From JANQPX01 sp965222015 (GTDB lineage Bacteria; Pseudomonadota; Alphaproteobacteria; Geminicoccales; Geminicoccaceae), in NCBI GenBank assembly GCA_965222015.1, contig CBDCTL010000024.1:1860001-1924000 (forward strand): DNA of 64,000 bases, written 5' to 3'. Shown piece after piece: positions 7,850-16,759 of this stretch. The notes under the pieces were generated by a model that saw nothing but the letters and a program-made list of their open reading frames with translations, did no database searches and was not told the origin of the DNA. Numbering within the stretch: the first letter of the stretch is position 1; every line of letters starts with the position of its first letter. The position numbers were made by a program, and so were the translations under genes.

Positions 7850-9409
7850 ATGGCGTTAGCATCCAGCCCGTCTTCGACCCTCGGTCTGGCGCGCAGCCAC
7901 ACCGTCGCGTTCTCCGGCATCGACGTCAAGGACGTCGACGTGCAGGTGCAGATCAGCAGCGGCCTTCCCGCCTTCATGATCGTCGGCCTGCCGGACAAGG
8001 CGGTCGGCGAATCGCGCGAACGGGTCAGGAGCGCGCTCGGCGCCCTCGGTCTCGGCCTGCCGCCGAAGCGCATCACGGTCAATCTGGCACCCGCCGATCT
8101 GGCCAAGGAGGGCAGCCATTTCGACCTGCCGATCGCGCTTGCGGTGCTGGTCGGCATGGGGGCGCTGCCCGGCGACGCCCTTCAGGGCTTTCTGGCGCTC
8201 GGCGAGCTCGCCCTCGACGGCACGGTGCAGCCGGTGAATGGCGTGCTGCCGGCGGCGGTCGCCGCGGCGGCGCGCGGCCAGGGGCTGATCTGCCCGGCGG
8301 CCTGCGGCGGCGAGGCCGCCTGGCTCGGCGACGAGGTCGGCATCCTGGCGGCCCCCGATCTTTTGTCGCTGATCAACCATTTCAACGGCGAGCAGCCCTT
8401 GAGGGCCCCGGAGGCGCGCGTCCACGACGGCGCGCCGAACTATCCGGACCTGACCGACATCAAGGGCCAGGAGACCGCGAAACGCGCCCTCGAAATCGCC
8501 GCGGCCGGCGGCCACAATCTCCTGATGGCCGGCCCGCCCGGCTCCGGCAAATCCATGCTCGCGGCGCGCCTTCCGGGCCTGCTCCCGCCCCTCGATCCCG
8601 CGGAAATCCTCGAGGTCAGCATGGTGCAGAGCGTCGCCGGCATGCTGCAGGACGGCAAGCTCACCGAATGCCGGCCGTTCCGCAGCCCGCATCACGCGAC
8701 CTCGGCCGCGGCCATGGTCGGCGGCGGCCGGGAGGCGCGTCCGGGCGAGGTCTCGCTCGCCCATAAGGGCGTCCTTTTTCTGGACGAGCTGCCGGAGTTC
8801 AACCGCCCGGTACTCGAAGCCCTTCGCCAGCCGCTGGAGTCCGGCCGCATCACCGTGGCGCGCGCCAACCACCACGTCACCTACCCCGCCCGCTTCCAGC
8901 TGATCGCCGCCATGAACCCCTGCAAATGCGGCTATCTCGACAACCCGCTGCTCGCCTGCGCCAAGGCGCCGCGCTGCGGTCGGGACTATCAGGCGCGGAT
9001 TTCCGGACCGATGTTCGATCGCATCGATCTGCATATCGACGTGCCGGCGCTGGCGCCCCAGGAGATGACCCAGCCGTCGGCCGGCGAAAAACGCGCTGTC
9101 GTCGCCGAGCGCGTCGCCGCCGCCCGGGAGATCCAGGCCGAGCGTTTCGCGAAGCACGAAAAGACCAACCTTCGCACCAACGCCGAGGCCGAGGGCGAGC
9201 TGCTCGACCGCATCGCCGTTCTCGACGACAAGGGCCGCGAGCTTCTCCTGCGCGCCACCGAGCGCCTGCACCTCACCGCGCGCGGCTACCACCGGGTGCT
9301 CCGGGTCGCGCGCACCATCGCCGATCTCGAGGGCGCGGACAGCATCGCCCGCAGCCATATCGGCGAAGCGATCGCGTTTCGAAGGATCGCATTGGAGCGG
9401 AAGGCGTAG
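7850..9409 (+). CDS. comM: YifB/ComM family Mg-chelatase-like AAA+ ATPase
   Basis: 519 residues. The N-terminal Lon-protease-like fold (residues 1-170, with VGLPDKAVGESRERVRSAL) is followed by a Mg-chelatase-type AAA+ domain with Walker A GPPGSGKS, sensor region FRSPHHATSAAAMVGGG and Walker B-like GVLFLDELPEF. The C-terminal domain has HLTARGYHRVLRVARTIADL. ComM in naturally competent bacteria is a hexameric helicase that promotes branch migration during integration of transforming DNA; the family is widespread in species not known to be competent. It is divergent from pyrD and convergent with the peptide-binding protein gene. Length and domain order are normal. Confidence 0.9.
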   Translation: MALASSPSSTLGLARSHTVAFSGIDVKDVDVQVQISSGLPAFMIVGLPDKAVGESRERVRSALGALGLGLPPKRITVNLAPADLAKEGSHFDLPIALAVLVGMGALPGDALQGFLALGELALDGTVQPVNGVLPAAVAAAARGQGLICPAACGGEAAWLGDEVGILAAPDLLSLINHFNGEQPLRAPEARVHDGAPNYPDLTDIKGQETAKRALEIAAAGGHNLLMAGPPGSGKSMLAARLPGLLPPLDPAEILEVSMVQSVAGMLQDGKLTECRPFRSPHHATSAAAMVGGGREARPGEVSLAHKGVLFLDELPEFNRPVLEALRQPLESGRITVARANHHVTYPARFQLIAAMNPCKCGYLDNPLLACAKAPRCGRDYQARISGPMFDRIDLHIDVPALAPQEMTQPSAGEKRAVVAERVAAAREIQAERFAKHEKTNLRTNAEAEGELLDRIAVLDDKGRELLLRATERLHLTARGYHRVLRVARTIADLEGADSIARSHIGEAIAFRRIALERKA

Positions 9410-9430
9410 GACCAGCCCGGCTCGGGTCCT
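9408..9430. terminator. Hairpin between convergent comM and the peptide-binding protein gene
   Basis: AGGACC (9408-9413) pairs with GGTCCT (9425-9430) around a GC-rich loop, overlapping the last bases of both stop codons. There is no clear T-tract, so a bidirectional terminator is only a suggestion. Confidence 0.3.
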
Positions 9431-11277
9431 TAACGATCGTACCAGAAGCTGTCCGGGTGATAAAAGCCGAAATGGGCGCCCGGCTCCCAGTTGTAAACGC
9501 CTTCCTTGGGCACGTTTCTGAGCGTCCTCCTGGCGACCACCGGCTGATAGACGCCGCTCGCGAGCCCGATCGAATAGACCTGATCGTTGTAGATCTCCAG
9601 CATCCGATGCCAGATCGCCTCGCGCGCCTCGGTGGAGCTCGCGGCGCGCCAGTCCTGGAAAAGTGACAAAAGCTCCTTGGCTTCCGGCATGTCGGGCGGC
9701 TCCCCGGCCTCGCCCTTGGTCTCCCAGTACTGACCCCATTTCGGCCACTGATACTGGTCGAACTGCGAGGTCGGCGCGAACTCCCAGGGGCTCATCTCGG
9801 CGGTCGGGATGCCGTTTTCGAGACCGTAGGAAATCGACATCAGCGTGTCACCCGCGAAGATGCGGTTTCTCAGCACCTCGCGCTGGGAGGGTTTGACGTG
9901 GATCTTGATGCCCTGCTTCAGCCAGGCCTCGGCGACCAGTTCCAGTAGGTCGGTCTCCTCGGTTTCCTCGCCCGCGGTCTCGACGATCAGCTCCATCGGC
10001 CGTCCGTCCGGCAGCAGGCGAAGGCCTTCCGGCGAACGCTCGGCGAGGCCGATCTCGTCCAGGAGAGCCGCCGCCCGATCCGGCTCAAAGCCCGCCCATT
10101 CGAAGCGGTATTCGTCCTTGTAGAGTGGACTCTGCGGCAGGACGGTGTTGTTGCCGCCCATGGCCAGGCCGAAATACATGATCTGGTTGATCTCGTCCCG
10201 ATCGATCGCGAGTGACAAAGCGCGCCTGAAGCGCACGTCGCGCAGGACCTCGCGCCAGACCGGGTCACTGGCGTTCAGATTGGGGTAGAGCGCCAGATGC
10301 GCGCCGCGCGCCGTCTGCCAGAGCAGGGTCTCCAGGTTCGAGCGTTCCTCGTTCTCCTTGAGGAAGGTGTAGTGCTTGAAGAACAGCCCGCGCGCCTGCA
10401 GGTCGGTCTCGCCCGCACCCGCCTTGATCGGAATCAGCTTGCTGTCGACCACCTCCATGATCACGCGGTCGATATAGGGAAGCTGCTGGCCCTGTTCGTC
10501 GACCCGGTGATAGTGGGGATTGCGCTCGAACAGGAAGCGTGTGGACGGCGGCGCGGTCTCCAGTTTCCAGGGCTGGAGCGTCGGCAGGTCCGGGTTGTCC
10601 TGCTTGTACATGTTGTCCCGCCGGCCGTGGAGCTGCGCCCAGTCGCGCGCCTTGTCCGCGGTGACCGCCTCGGCGAGCGCATCCTCGTCGGCATAGCGCT
10701 CGTGGAACTGTTTCAGGTAGTGGGCAGGCATATAGATGAACTGCGGCGCGGCGCCGGCGAGCGCCGGCAGAAACAGCGGGTTCGGCCGGGTCCAGGCGTA
10801 GCGGACGGTCAGCGCATCGGGGAAGGTGACCTCCGGCGGCTCACCATCGACGATCAGCTTCGCGGGCGGGCCGGTCGGGCTCAGCGCCATATTGTTGGCC
10901 ACGTCCTCCCACCAGTAGCGAAAATCCTCTGAGGTGAAGGGCTCGCCGTCGGACCAGCGATGGCCCTCGCGCAGGCGAAGGGTGAAGATCCGGCCGTCCT
11001 CGATCTCGACCGCCTTCAGGATGTCCGGCTGAATGCGGTAATCGAGGTCGTAGCCGACCAGCCTTGCGTAGCCATAGACCACGGCGAGCCTCGTGTCCTT
11101 GGCTTTGCCCACGAGCGTCGTGAGCTCGCCGCCGGGCTTGCCGACGGTCCGGCCGGACCCGGCGTCGAAGGCGACCACGCTAGGTTCGGCGGGCGGCTCG
11201 GCCGAGAGCGTCTCCGGCAGCAGCAGTGCCAGGAGCAGGGCGAGGATCGAGGACTTCGGGAAGGGCGGCCGGATCAT
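9430..11277 (-). CDS. ABC transporter peptide-type substrate-binding protein
   Basis: About 615 residues from ATG 11277, with a signal peptide (FPKSSILALLLALLLPETLSA). Family 5 solute-binding fold (DppA/OppA/YejA type): LREGHRWSDGEPFTSEDFRYW near the N-terminus is the family signature region, and DVRFRRALSLAIDRDEIN is the second conserved block. It is periplasmic and captures peptides, opines or related compounds for import. The start lies 4 bp after the stop of the ATPase gene, so the two are co-translated. No permease genes accompany it in the window; the next gene, comM, is on the other strand. An upstream start at 11316 would overlap the ATPase gene. Confidence 0.85.
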   Translation of the reverse strand: MIRPPFPKSSILALLLALLLPETLSAEPPAEPSVVAFDAGSGRTVGKPGGELTTLVGKAKDTRLAVVYGYARLVGYDLDYRIQPDILKAVEIEDGRIFTLRLREGHRWSDGEPFTSEDFRYWWEDVANNMALSPTGPPAKLIVDGEPPEVTFPDALTVRYAWTRPNPLFLPALAGAAPQFIYMPAHYLKQFHERYADEDALAEAVTADKARDWAQLHGRRDNMYKQDNPDLPTLQPWKLETAPPSTRFLFERNPHYHRVDEQGQQLPYIDRVIMEVVDSKLIPIKAGAGETDLQARGLFFKHYTFLKENEERSNLETLLWQTARGAHLALYPNLNASDPVWREVLRDVRFRRALSLAIDRDEINQIMYFGLAMGGNNTVLPQSPLYKDEYRFEWAGFEPDRAAALLDEIGLAERSPEGLRLLPDGRPMELIVETAGEETEETDLLELVAEAWLKQGIKIHVKPSQREVLRNRIFAGDTLMSISYGLENGIPTAEMSPWEFAPTSQFDQYQWPKWGQYWETKGEAGEPPDMPEAKELLSLFQDWRAASSTEAREAIWHRMLEIYNDQVYSIGLASGVYQPVVARRTLRNVPKEGVYNWEPGAHFGFYHPDSFWYDR

Positions 11278-11281
11278 CGGA

Positions 11282-13216
11282 TCACGCGGCATCGAGAACG
11301 GTCTGTACATCGGCATCGACGGTCGTCCGTATGAAATGGTCGTCGCCGACGTCGACCAGCGCGGTCGGTTCGGCGGCGATGGTGAAGGGGGCCGGCCAGG
11401 CGGCGGGCTTGGAGGTTTTGCCGGCTTTCAGCGCCGCGAAGTCCAGCGGCCGGTTGAGGTCCGGCTCCGGTACGGCGGCCAGGAGCGCCTTGGTGTAGGG
11501 GTGCAGCGGCCGAGCGAACAGCTCCGCGGTCGGCGCCATCTCGACGATGTGGCCGGCGCACATGACCGCGATCCGCTGGCAGAGATATTTCACCACCGCG
11601 AGGTTGTGCGAGATGAACAGATAGGTGAGGCCGAGTTCCTTCTGAAGATCCTTCAGGAGGTTCAGGATCTGCGCCTGAACCGACACGTCGAGCGCCGAGA
11701 CCGGCTCGTCGCAGATCAGCAGTTCCGGGCCCAGCGCAAGAGCGCGTGCGATGCCGATGCGCTGGCGCTGGCCGCCGGAGAAGCTGTGCGGATAACGGCG
11801 CAGATGGCGGATGTCCAGGCCCACCGCCTGAAGCAGCTTCTTGACCTGCTCGGTGCGCTCGGCGGGCGTGCCGATGTCGTGGATCACAAGCGGTTCGGAA
11901 ATGATGTCGTAGACGGTCATCCGCGGGTTCAGCGAATGGAACGGATCCTGGAAGACATATTGCAGCCGGCGGCGAAAGCGCTCCAGGCCCTTCGCGTCGA
12001 GATCGAGGACGTCGATCATTCCGTCGGCGACGCCCTGGTCGGCGCTTGTGGCGCGAAAGCGGATGCTGCCGGCATCGGGCCTGACCGCGCGCATGATCAT
12101 CTTCGAGACCGTGGTCTTGCCGCAGCCGCTCTCGCCCACCAGTCCGAAGGCCTCGCCTTGCCGGATGTCGAAACCGACGCCGTCAACCGCCCGGATCTCG
12201 TTGACGTCCCTGCCGAGCCAGCCGCCTTTTCGAATGCGAAAGGTCTTTTCGAGCCCGCGCACTTCGAGCAGCGGCGCGCCCCCCGCGCTCTCGGGATTCT
12301 CGAGAAGCTTCGGCGCGAGCCCAGCATTCATGAGCATGCGGCCGTCGATCTCCACCTCGCGAAGCGGCGTCAGTCTCTCGTCCGCGGGCATGGACAGCGT
12401 CGGCACCGCATGCATCAAGGCCTTGAGATAGGGGTGTTCGGGCGTCGACAGCAGCGCCGATGCAGGCCCGCTTTCCATCACCCGGCCGCGATAGAGGACC
12501 ACCACCTCGTCGGCCATGTTGGCGACCACGCCGAGGTCGTGGGTGATGAAGAGAATGGCCATGTGGAACTCCTTTTGGAGCTCCTGCATGAGCTGCAGCG
12601 TCTGCGCCTGAATGGTGACGTCGAGCGCCGTGGTCGGTTCGTCCGCGATCAGCAAAGCGGGGTCGCAGACCAGCGCCATGGCGATCATGGCGCGCTGCCG
12701 GAGCCCGCCGGAAAGCTCGAACGGATAGGTGCGATAGGCGCGTTCCGGCTTCGGAAAACCCACCCGGCCCAGCATGTCGATGGTTCGTTTTCGCGCGGTG
12801 TCGCGGTCGACGCCCGCATGCAGAAGGAGCGCTTCGCCGATCTGGTCGCCGATGGTATGTAGCGGCGAGAGCGAGCTCATCGGCTCCTGAAAGATGATCG
12901 AAATGCGATCGCCGCGGATCGAGCGCCTGACGGGATGATCGTCGTCATAGGCGGCGAGGTCCAGAACCTCGCCCGGGCGCTTCGGGTCGCGAAACAGCAT
13001 CTGCCCGCCGCCGATCGCGGCGATTCGCGGGAGGATGCCGAGAATGGCCTGGGACAGCACGGTCTTGCCGGAGCCGCTCTCGCCCACCAGCGCCACGGTC
13101 TTGCCGGCGGGCAGGTCGAAGCTGACGCCGCGCACCGCCCGGATCACCCCCTCGGCCGCGCGGAAATCGACGGTGAGATCCTTGACGTCGAGGAGGGGCG
13201 GGGATGGCTGGGTCAT
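11282..13216 (-). CDS. Fused dipeptide-type ABC transporter ATPase (two nucleotide-binding domains)
   Basis: 644 residues made of two ABC ATPase domains in tandem (YejF/GsiA arrangement). Domain 1 has Walker A GESGSGKT, signature LSGGLRQRAMIAMAL and Walker B LLIADEPTTALD. Domain 2 has GESGCGKTT, FSGGQRQRIGIARAL and LLICDEPVSALD. Each is followed by the peptide-family C-terminal extension (HPYLKALMHAVP and HPYTKALLAAVP). It should power import for the adjacent binding protein. Its ATG overlaps the stop of the deacetylase gene (ATGA), which places a transporter ATPase in the same operon as envelope-glycan genes. No membrane permease subunits are encoded nearby, so they must lie elsewhere. Confidence 0.92.
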   Translation of the reverse strand: MTQPSPPLLDVKDLTVDFRAAEGVIRAVRGVSFDLPAGKTVALVGESGSGKTVLSQAILGILPRIAAIGGGQMLFRDPKRPGEVLDLAAYDDDHPVRRSIRGDRISIIFQEPMSSLSPLHTIGDQIGEALLLHAGVDRDTARKRTIDMLGRVGFPKPERAYRTYPFELSGGLRQRAMIAMALVCDPALLIADEPTTALDVTIQAQTLQLMQELQKEFHMAILFITHDLGVVANMADEVVVLYRGRVMESGPASALLSTPEHPYLKALMHAVPTLSMPADERLTPLREVEIDGRMLMNAGLAPKLLENPESAGGAPLLEVRGLEKTFRIRKGGWLGRDVNEIRAVDGVGFDIRQGEAFGLVGESGCGKTTVSKMIMRAVRPDAGSIRFRATSADQGVADGMIDVLDLDAKGLERFRRRLQYVFQDPFHSLNPRMTVYDIISEPLVIHDIGTPAERTEQVKKLLQAVGLDIRHLRRYPHSFSGGQRQRIGIARALALGPELLICDEPVSALDVSVQAQILNLLKDLQKELGLTYLFISHNLAVVKYLCQRIAVMCAGHIVEMAPTAELFARPLHPYTKALLAAVPEPDLNRPLDFAALKAGKTSKPAAWPAPFTIAAEPTALVDVGDDHFIRTTVDADVQTVLDAA

Positions 13217-13986
13217 GCGGCGTGGCCGCTCGAATGGCCGCCCGAGTGACCGGCGGACGCGAACAGATAGGACGCCGAGCAGAGCCTGGCCGCCGGGTGC
13301 TGCATGATCGTCGAGAACAGCTGCCGCGTGAACGCCCAGCAGGGCTCGTCCATGACCGGATGGTGGGTCAGGATGCCGATCGGTTCCTCGGCGTCGAGCT
13401 GGTCGATCAGACGCTCGAGGAGGGTTTCCTCGCCGACGAAACCGCGCGTGCCCCGCCAGTCGATCGGGTCGATATGGGTGTTGACCAGGGCGATGCCGGG
13501 GGCGGCTTCGCGGGCGGCGCGTCTGCCGAAGACCGAAAGCCCGACATAGCCGCCGGCCGGCAGATGGTCGTGGAGCGCCTCGTCGATCCGATTCCAGGGC
13601 GGGACCAGCGCCGGCAGGAAGGCGGCGCCGAACGCGTCTTCCAGAATTTTGAAGCCGTGCCTCAGCTCGTCCGCGATCACGGCGGGCTCGCGGCCGCCGA
13701 GTTCAATCGTTTTTCCGCCCTTTTCCGAATGGTCGGCATGGGCGTAGCCATGCTGCAGCACGGTCGCCTCGGCGCTCGCCGCGATCGCGGCCTGGGCCTC
13801 CGGTTCGAGCCATGCCGGCACCACGGCGAGCGCCAGAGGCAGGCCTTGCCGCTCGGCCAGCTCGAGCAGCCGCAAGAGCGCCGGAGAAGCTTTGCCGGCA
13901 TCGTCGTCGCGCCACCAGAACCGGATCGTTTCGCCACGTCTGGCAGCAGCGTCCAGGGCCGTTTCGAGCTGCCGCCAGCCCGTCAC
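13213..13986 (-). CDS. Polysaccharide deacetylase (NodB-homology) family protein
   Basis: 257 residues with a divergent carbohydrate-esterase 4 fold. Motif 1 is WWRDDDA (Asp27-29, catalytic base and metal Asp), motif 2 is HGYAH (His79 and His83, metal ligands), followed by VPPWNRID and the late LTHHPVMD. There is no signal peptide, so it may act in the cytoplasm on a lipid-linked or nucleotide-linked sugar rather than on secreted polymer. The GTG start overlaps the stop of the upstream glycosyltransferase (GTGA) and its stop overlaps the next gene, implying tight co-expression. The N-acetyl or N-formyl substrate is unknown. Confidence 0.8.
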   Translation of the reverse strand: MTGWRQLETALDAAARRGETIRFWWRDDDAGKASPALLRLLELAERQGLPLALAVVPAWLEPEAQAAIAASAEATVLQHGYAHADHSEKGGKTIELGGREPAVIADELRHGFKILEDAFGAAFLPALVPPWNRIDEALHDHLPAGGYVGLSVFGRRAAREAAPGIALVNTHIDPIDWRGTRGFVGEETLLERLIDQLDAEEPIGILTHHPVMDEPCWAFTRQLFSTIMQHPAARLCSASYLFASAGHSGGHSSGHAA

Positions 13987-15149
13987 CTGTACACCCGGGC
14001 GACAGGCTCCGGCGCCATCAGTTCCCGCACGAACTTGACCGTGTTGGCCATGCCGTCGAGATTGATGTCGATGACCTGAGGCGGCGGCCGGTCGAGGGCC
14101 GCGTCCACCGCCTTGGCGAGACTCTGGGGGGTGAGGTCCGTTTCTCGGATGGTATGGGCGAAGCCCATGTCGGACAGTCGTTCAGCCCGCAGCCCCTGCT
14201 CGGTCTCACTCGCCGTTTCGAAAGGCACCAGCACCATGCGCTTGCCCAGTCGCAGCCCCTCCACGACGGTATTGTAGCCGGCCTGGGATATGGAGAGAAG
14301 ACTGTTGGCCAGGCGCGCCTGGAAATCGTCGGTCGGCCCGGTCAGGATGATGCCGAGCGGAAGCTTAGCGCGCAGCGCCTCCAGCTCCTTCTGATCGACA
14401 TAGCCGCCGGCGATCACGCGCCAGGGCACGTCCTTGAGCCGGGAGAGCCCGCGCGCCTTGATCGCCGCCTCGATCAGCTTGCCGCCGACCCGGCCGCCGC
14501 CGGTCGAGACCAGCACCTCAGGCGCCATGGAGTTGATGCGTGGCTCGGCGCTCGGCGGCCGCTCGGTGACATAGCCGGTATTGACGATCTTGGGCTCGAT
14601 GTCCTTGGCGTAGGGGAAGGTCAGGTCGAACGGCACGAGCTTGGGATCGGTATGCACCAGCACGTGGTCGTAGTAGGTGTTCACCAGATCGCGCATCCAG
14701 TCATAGCGCTTGCGGTCGTTCTTGATCACCAGGATGTCTCGTACCGAGGCGAGGACCTTGGGCCGCGGCACGAAGGCGGTGGCGGCGTCGAGCAGGCGGA
14801 TCAGCTCGAACTGGAAGGCGCGCCGGCCGAAGGGGAACATCTCGGTGATCACTACCCTCGGTCGCGTTCGGGCGAGTACCGCCATCAGCTTGGCGCGCCG
14901 TTTGGCGATGAATACCTGGTCGATCGGCCGGCCGTCGAGATCGACCATCGCGCTGAATTGACGATCCCGCGCACGCACGCCCGGCAGCTGCTCGAGGCGC
15001 ACGCCCGACGGCTTGATCCAGTCGACCGGCGGGCCGCCGCTCACCAGCGTGACATCGAGACCGTCCGCGGCCATCGCCTCGGCCAACGTCGCCGCACGTT
15101 TGAAATGCCCGGTGCCGAGCAGATGCTGAACCCAGATCAAAACTTTCAT
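13983..15149 (-). CDS. Predicted glycosyltransferase (COG4671/MurG-like, GT-B fold)
   Basis: 388 residues from ATG 15149, where MKVLIWVQHLLGTGHFKRA is a classic start with a GTGHFKR nucleotide-sugar loop. The longer open frame upstream has no family similarity. The C-terminal half has VLVSTGGGRVGGKLIEA, GPTDDFQARLANSLLSIS and GYNTVVEGLRLGKRMVLVPF, the donor-binding region of MurG/GT28-like enzymes. It probably transfers a sugar during envelope or exopolysaccharide synthesis in the cytoplasm; acceptor and donor are unknown. It is translationally coupled to the deacetylase gene and lies 139 bp downstream of a GT4 gene on the same strand. Confidence 0.8.
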   Translation of the reverse strand: MKVLIWVQHLLGTGHFKRAATLAEAMAADGLDVTLVSGGPPVDWIKPSGVRLEQLPGVRARDRQFSAMVDLDGRPIDQVFIAKRRAKLMAVLARTRPRVVITEMFPFGRRAFQFELIRLLDAATAFVPRPKVLASVRDILVIKNDRKRYDWMRDLVNTYYDHVLVHTDPKLVPFDLTFPYAKDIEPKIVNTGYVTERPPSAEPRINSMAPEVLVSTGGGRVGGKLIEAAIKARGLSRLKDVPWRVIAGGYVDQKELEALRAKLPLGIILTGPTDDFQARLANSLLSISQAGYNTVVEGLRLGKRMVLVPFETASETEQGLRAERLSDMGFAHTIRETDLTPQSLAKAVDAALDRPPPQVIDINLDGMANTVKFVRELMAPEPVARVYR

Positions 15150-15288
15150 GGTAACGTACACCAAGTCTCGAGCCAAAGATCCGACGAGACCCCCGCATAC
15201 CGGCGATGGTCTCCGCAAACAGCGAATAGAGATCCGAAATCCGTGCTCATGACGAGCCCCCTCGACGCCTTCCCCGGTAAAAAATGCG

Positions 15289-16527
15289 TCACGGCGCCGC
15301 TCGCGTCCCAGGTCGGCCCACGCCGGAGGTCCTCGGCGCACCGACGGCCGACGCGGCCTTATTTCCCTTCGCATCGATAATCGATGCGGCCTCGTTCAAT
15401 GCCTCGGTCAGCGCGGAGGCGGCACGGTCCAGGCTGCGCTCGCGCGCGACGAAGATCCGCCCGGCCGTCGACATGGTCTCGCGTCTCGCCGGATGGTCGA
15501 GCAGGTCGGAGATCCCCAGCGCCAGGGCGCATGAATCCCTTGGTGCGGTCAGAAGACCGGTCCGCCCGTCCTGCACCACGTCGGGGACTCCACCTTCCCG
15601 GCCGGCCACCACCGGCAGGCCGGCCGCCTGCGCCTCCAAGAGCGCCATGCCATAGGCTTCCCGAATGGCGGGCCAAGCATAGACATCTGCGGCGGCGTAA
15701 CAAGCGGGCAGCTCGGCTTCGCCGAGGATTCCTGCCATTTTGACGCGCTGCGATCCAAGTGGTTCGAAGAGTTTTTCTATCAAAGGGCGTGCAGTGCCAT
15801 CACCGACGATCAGAAGCTGCCAGGGACGGTCGCCGAGCTCTCGAAGGGCATCCGCGAGGAGGGCGTAGGAATGGCGCTTGACGTCGTCCCGCATCATGCC
15901 GACCGTGAGCAACCAGGGACGATCCTCCGTGAGGCCGAAGCGCGCCGCAAGCTCCCGGCGATGCCGGTCACGGGATTCTCGCGCGAGAGCAAACGGGGCG
16001 GGATCGAGAAAGGGGGGCAGTCGTTTCAGGAGGGCGGGCGGCTCGATCAGCGGCAAAAGTCCCTCTTCGTCGACCGCGGTCATGGCGAGCGTGACGTCGG
16101 CGCCCCTTATCGCCGCTTCGGTGGCGCGATGGCCGAGATCCCAAGGGCCGCCCGCCTGCTTTTTCGCAAGGGACGTCTCGATCAGCAGATAGGGTATGCG
16201 CAGCGCCCGCCTCACGGCCGGCCCCAGCCAGTCCGGCGATTTGTGATAGGCGTGATAGGTGACCCAGATGGCCGGCCGTTCCGCGACCGGGCGCGCGCGG
16301 TAGCGTTTGACCAGCCGCGCCGCGACCTGCCCGCCCAGCCGCTCGATCCGCTTTTGGCGGGCGAGGTCGCCGTCCCGGTCGAAGCTGCGGAGCCTACTCG
16401 ACAGCTCGACCCGGTGACCCTGCCGCTCCAGCGCCTGGATCAGCGCCCTGGCCATGCGGCGATCGCCGGACGGCACCGGATGGCGCGGCGATTTCAGCGG
16501 CGCGTAGAAGGCGATCCGCTCAGCCAT
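15289..16527 (-). CDS. Glycosyltransferase family 4
   Basis: 412-residue GT-B glycosyltransferase. The N-terminus (IAFYAPLKSPRHPVPSGDRRMAR) has the acceptor-side loop. The C-terminal donor domain has WLLTVGMMRDDVKRHSY, LLIVGDGTARPLIEKL and the E-x7-E type motif in WPAIREAYGMALLEAQAAGLPVV, followed by GGVPDVVQDGRTG. It is first in the minus-strand run with the MurG-like glycosyltransferase and deacetylase, so it likely builds the same surface glycan. No signal peptide or membrane segments. It is divergent from the YnjB-type operon. Confidence 0.85.
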   Translation of the reverse strand: MAERIAFYAPLKSPRHPVPSGDRRMARALIQALERQGHRVELSSRLRSFDRDGDLARQKRIERLGGQVAARLVKRYRARPVAERPAIWVTYHAYHKSPDWLGPAVRRALRIPYLLIETSLAKKQAGGPWDLGHRATEAAIRGADVTLAMTAVDEEGLLPLIEPPALLKRLPPFLDPAPFALARESRDRHRRELAARFGLTEDRPWLLTVGMMRDDVKRHSYALLADALRELGDRPWQLLIVGDGTARPLIEKLFEPLGSQRVKMAGILGEAELPACYAAADVYAWPAIREAYGMALLEAQAAGLPVVAGREGGVPDVVQDGRTGLLTAPRDSCALALGISDLLDHPARRETMSTAGRIFVARERSLDRAASALTEALNEAASIIDAKGNKAASAVGAPRTSGVGRPGTRAAP

Positions 16528-16685
16528 GCCGCCCGTCGCTCGTCACACGCCTTCCCCAACCAGCCAAAGCACTGGCCATCTCCCGCGATCACCTCGTCCG
16601 TTCGACCGTTCCATAGCATGTTCATCCTTAATTTTCTCTTAAGTCCCCCAACATCACGGTTCCGTCAGCGAGCACCGGCTTCGGG

Positions 16686-16713
16686 GTGACGGACCCGGCG
16701 ACGTCCCTATAAT
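16686..16713 (+). promoter_or_regulatory. Candidate promoter of the YnjBCD-type operon
   Basis: A perfect TATAAT lies at 16708-16713, with GTGACG (16686-16691) 16 bp upstream. It sits 47 bp before the chosen start of the binding-protein gene. The divergent intergenic region 16528-16759 also has an AT-rich stretch at 16622-16642. No thiamine riboswitch consensus is present. Confidence 0.45.
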
Positions 16714-16759
16714 GCCGGCGGTTCTCTTCGGCGATGGCCGACCAGTTCAGGAAGACGTC

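Noticed and set aside
7856..9748. A 630-codon open frame on the minus strand opposite comM
   Set aside because: It is a mirror of a well-conserved AAA+ gene in GC-rich DNA; its product has low-complexity Arg/Ala/Gly runs and no family features.
16683..16722. cggggtgac followed by ataatgccggcg, resembling parts of a TPP riboswitch
   Set aside because: The spacing is less than half of a real THI element and the CTGAGA and GAACCTG blocks are absent; a TATAAT promoter explains the similarity.
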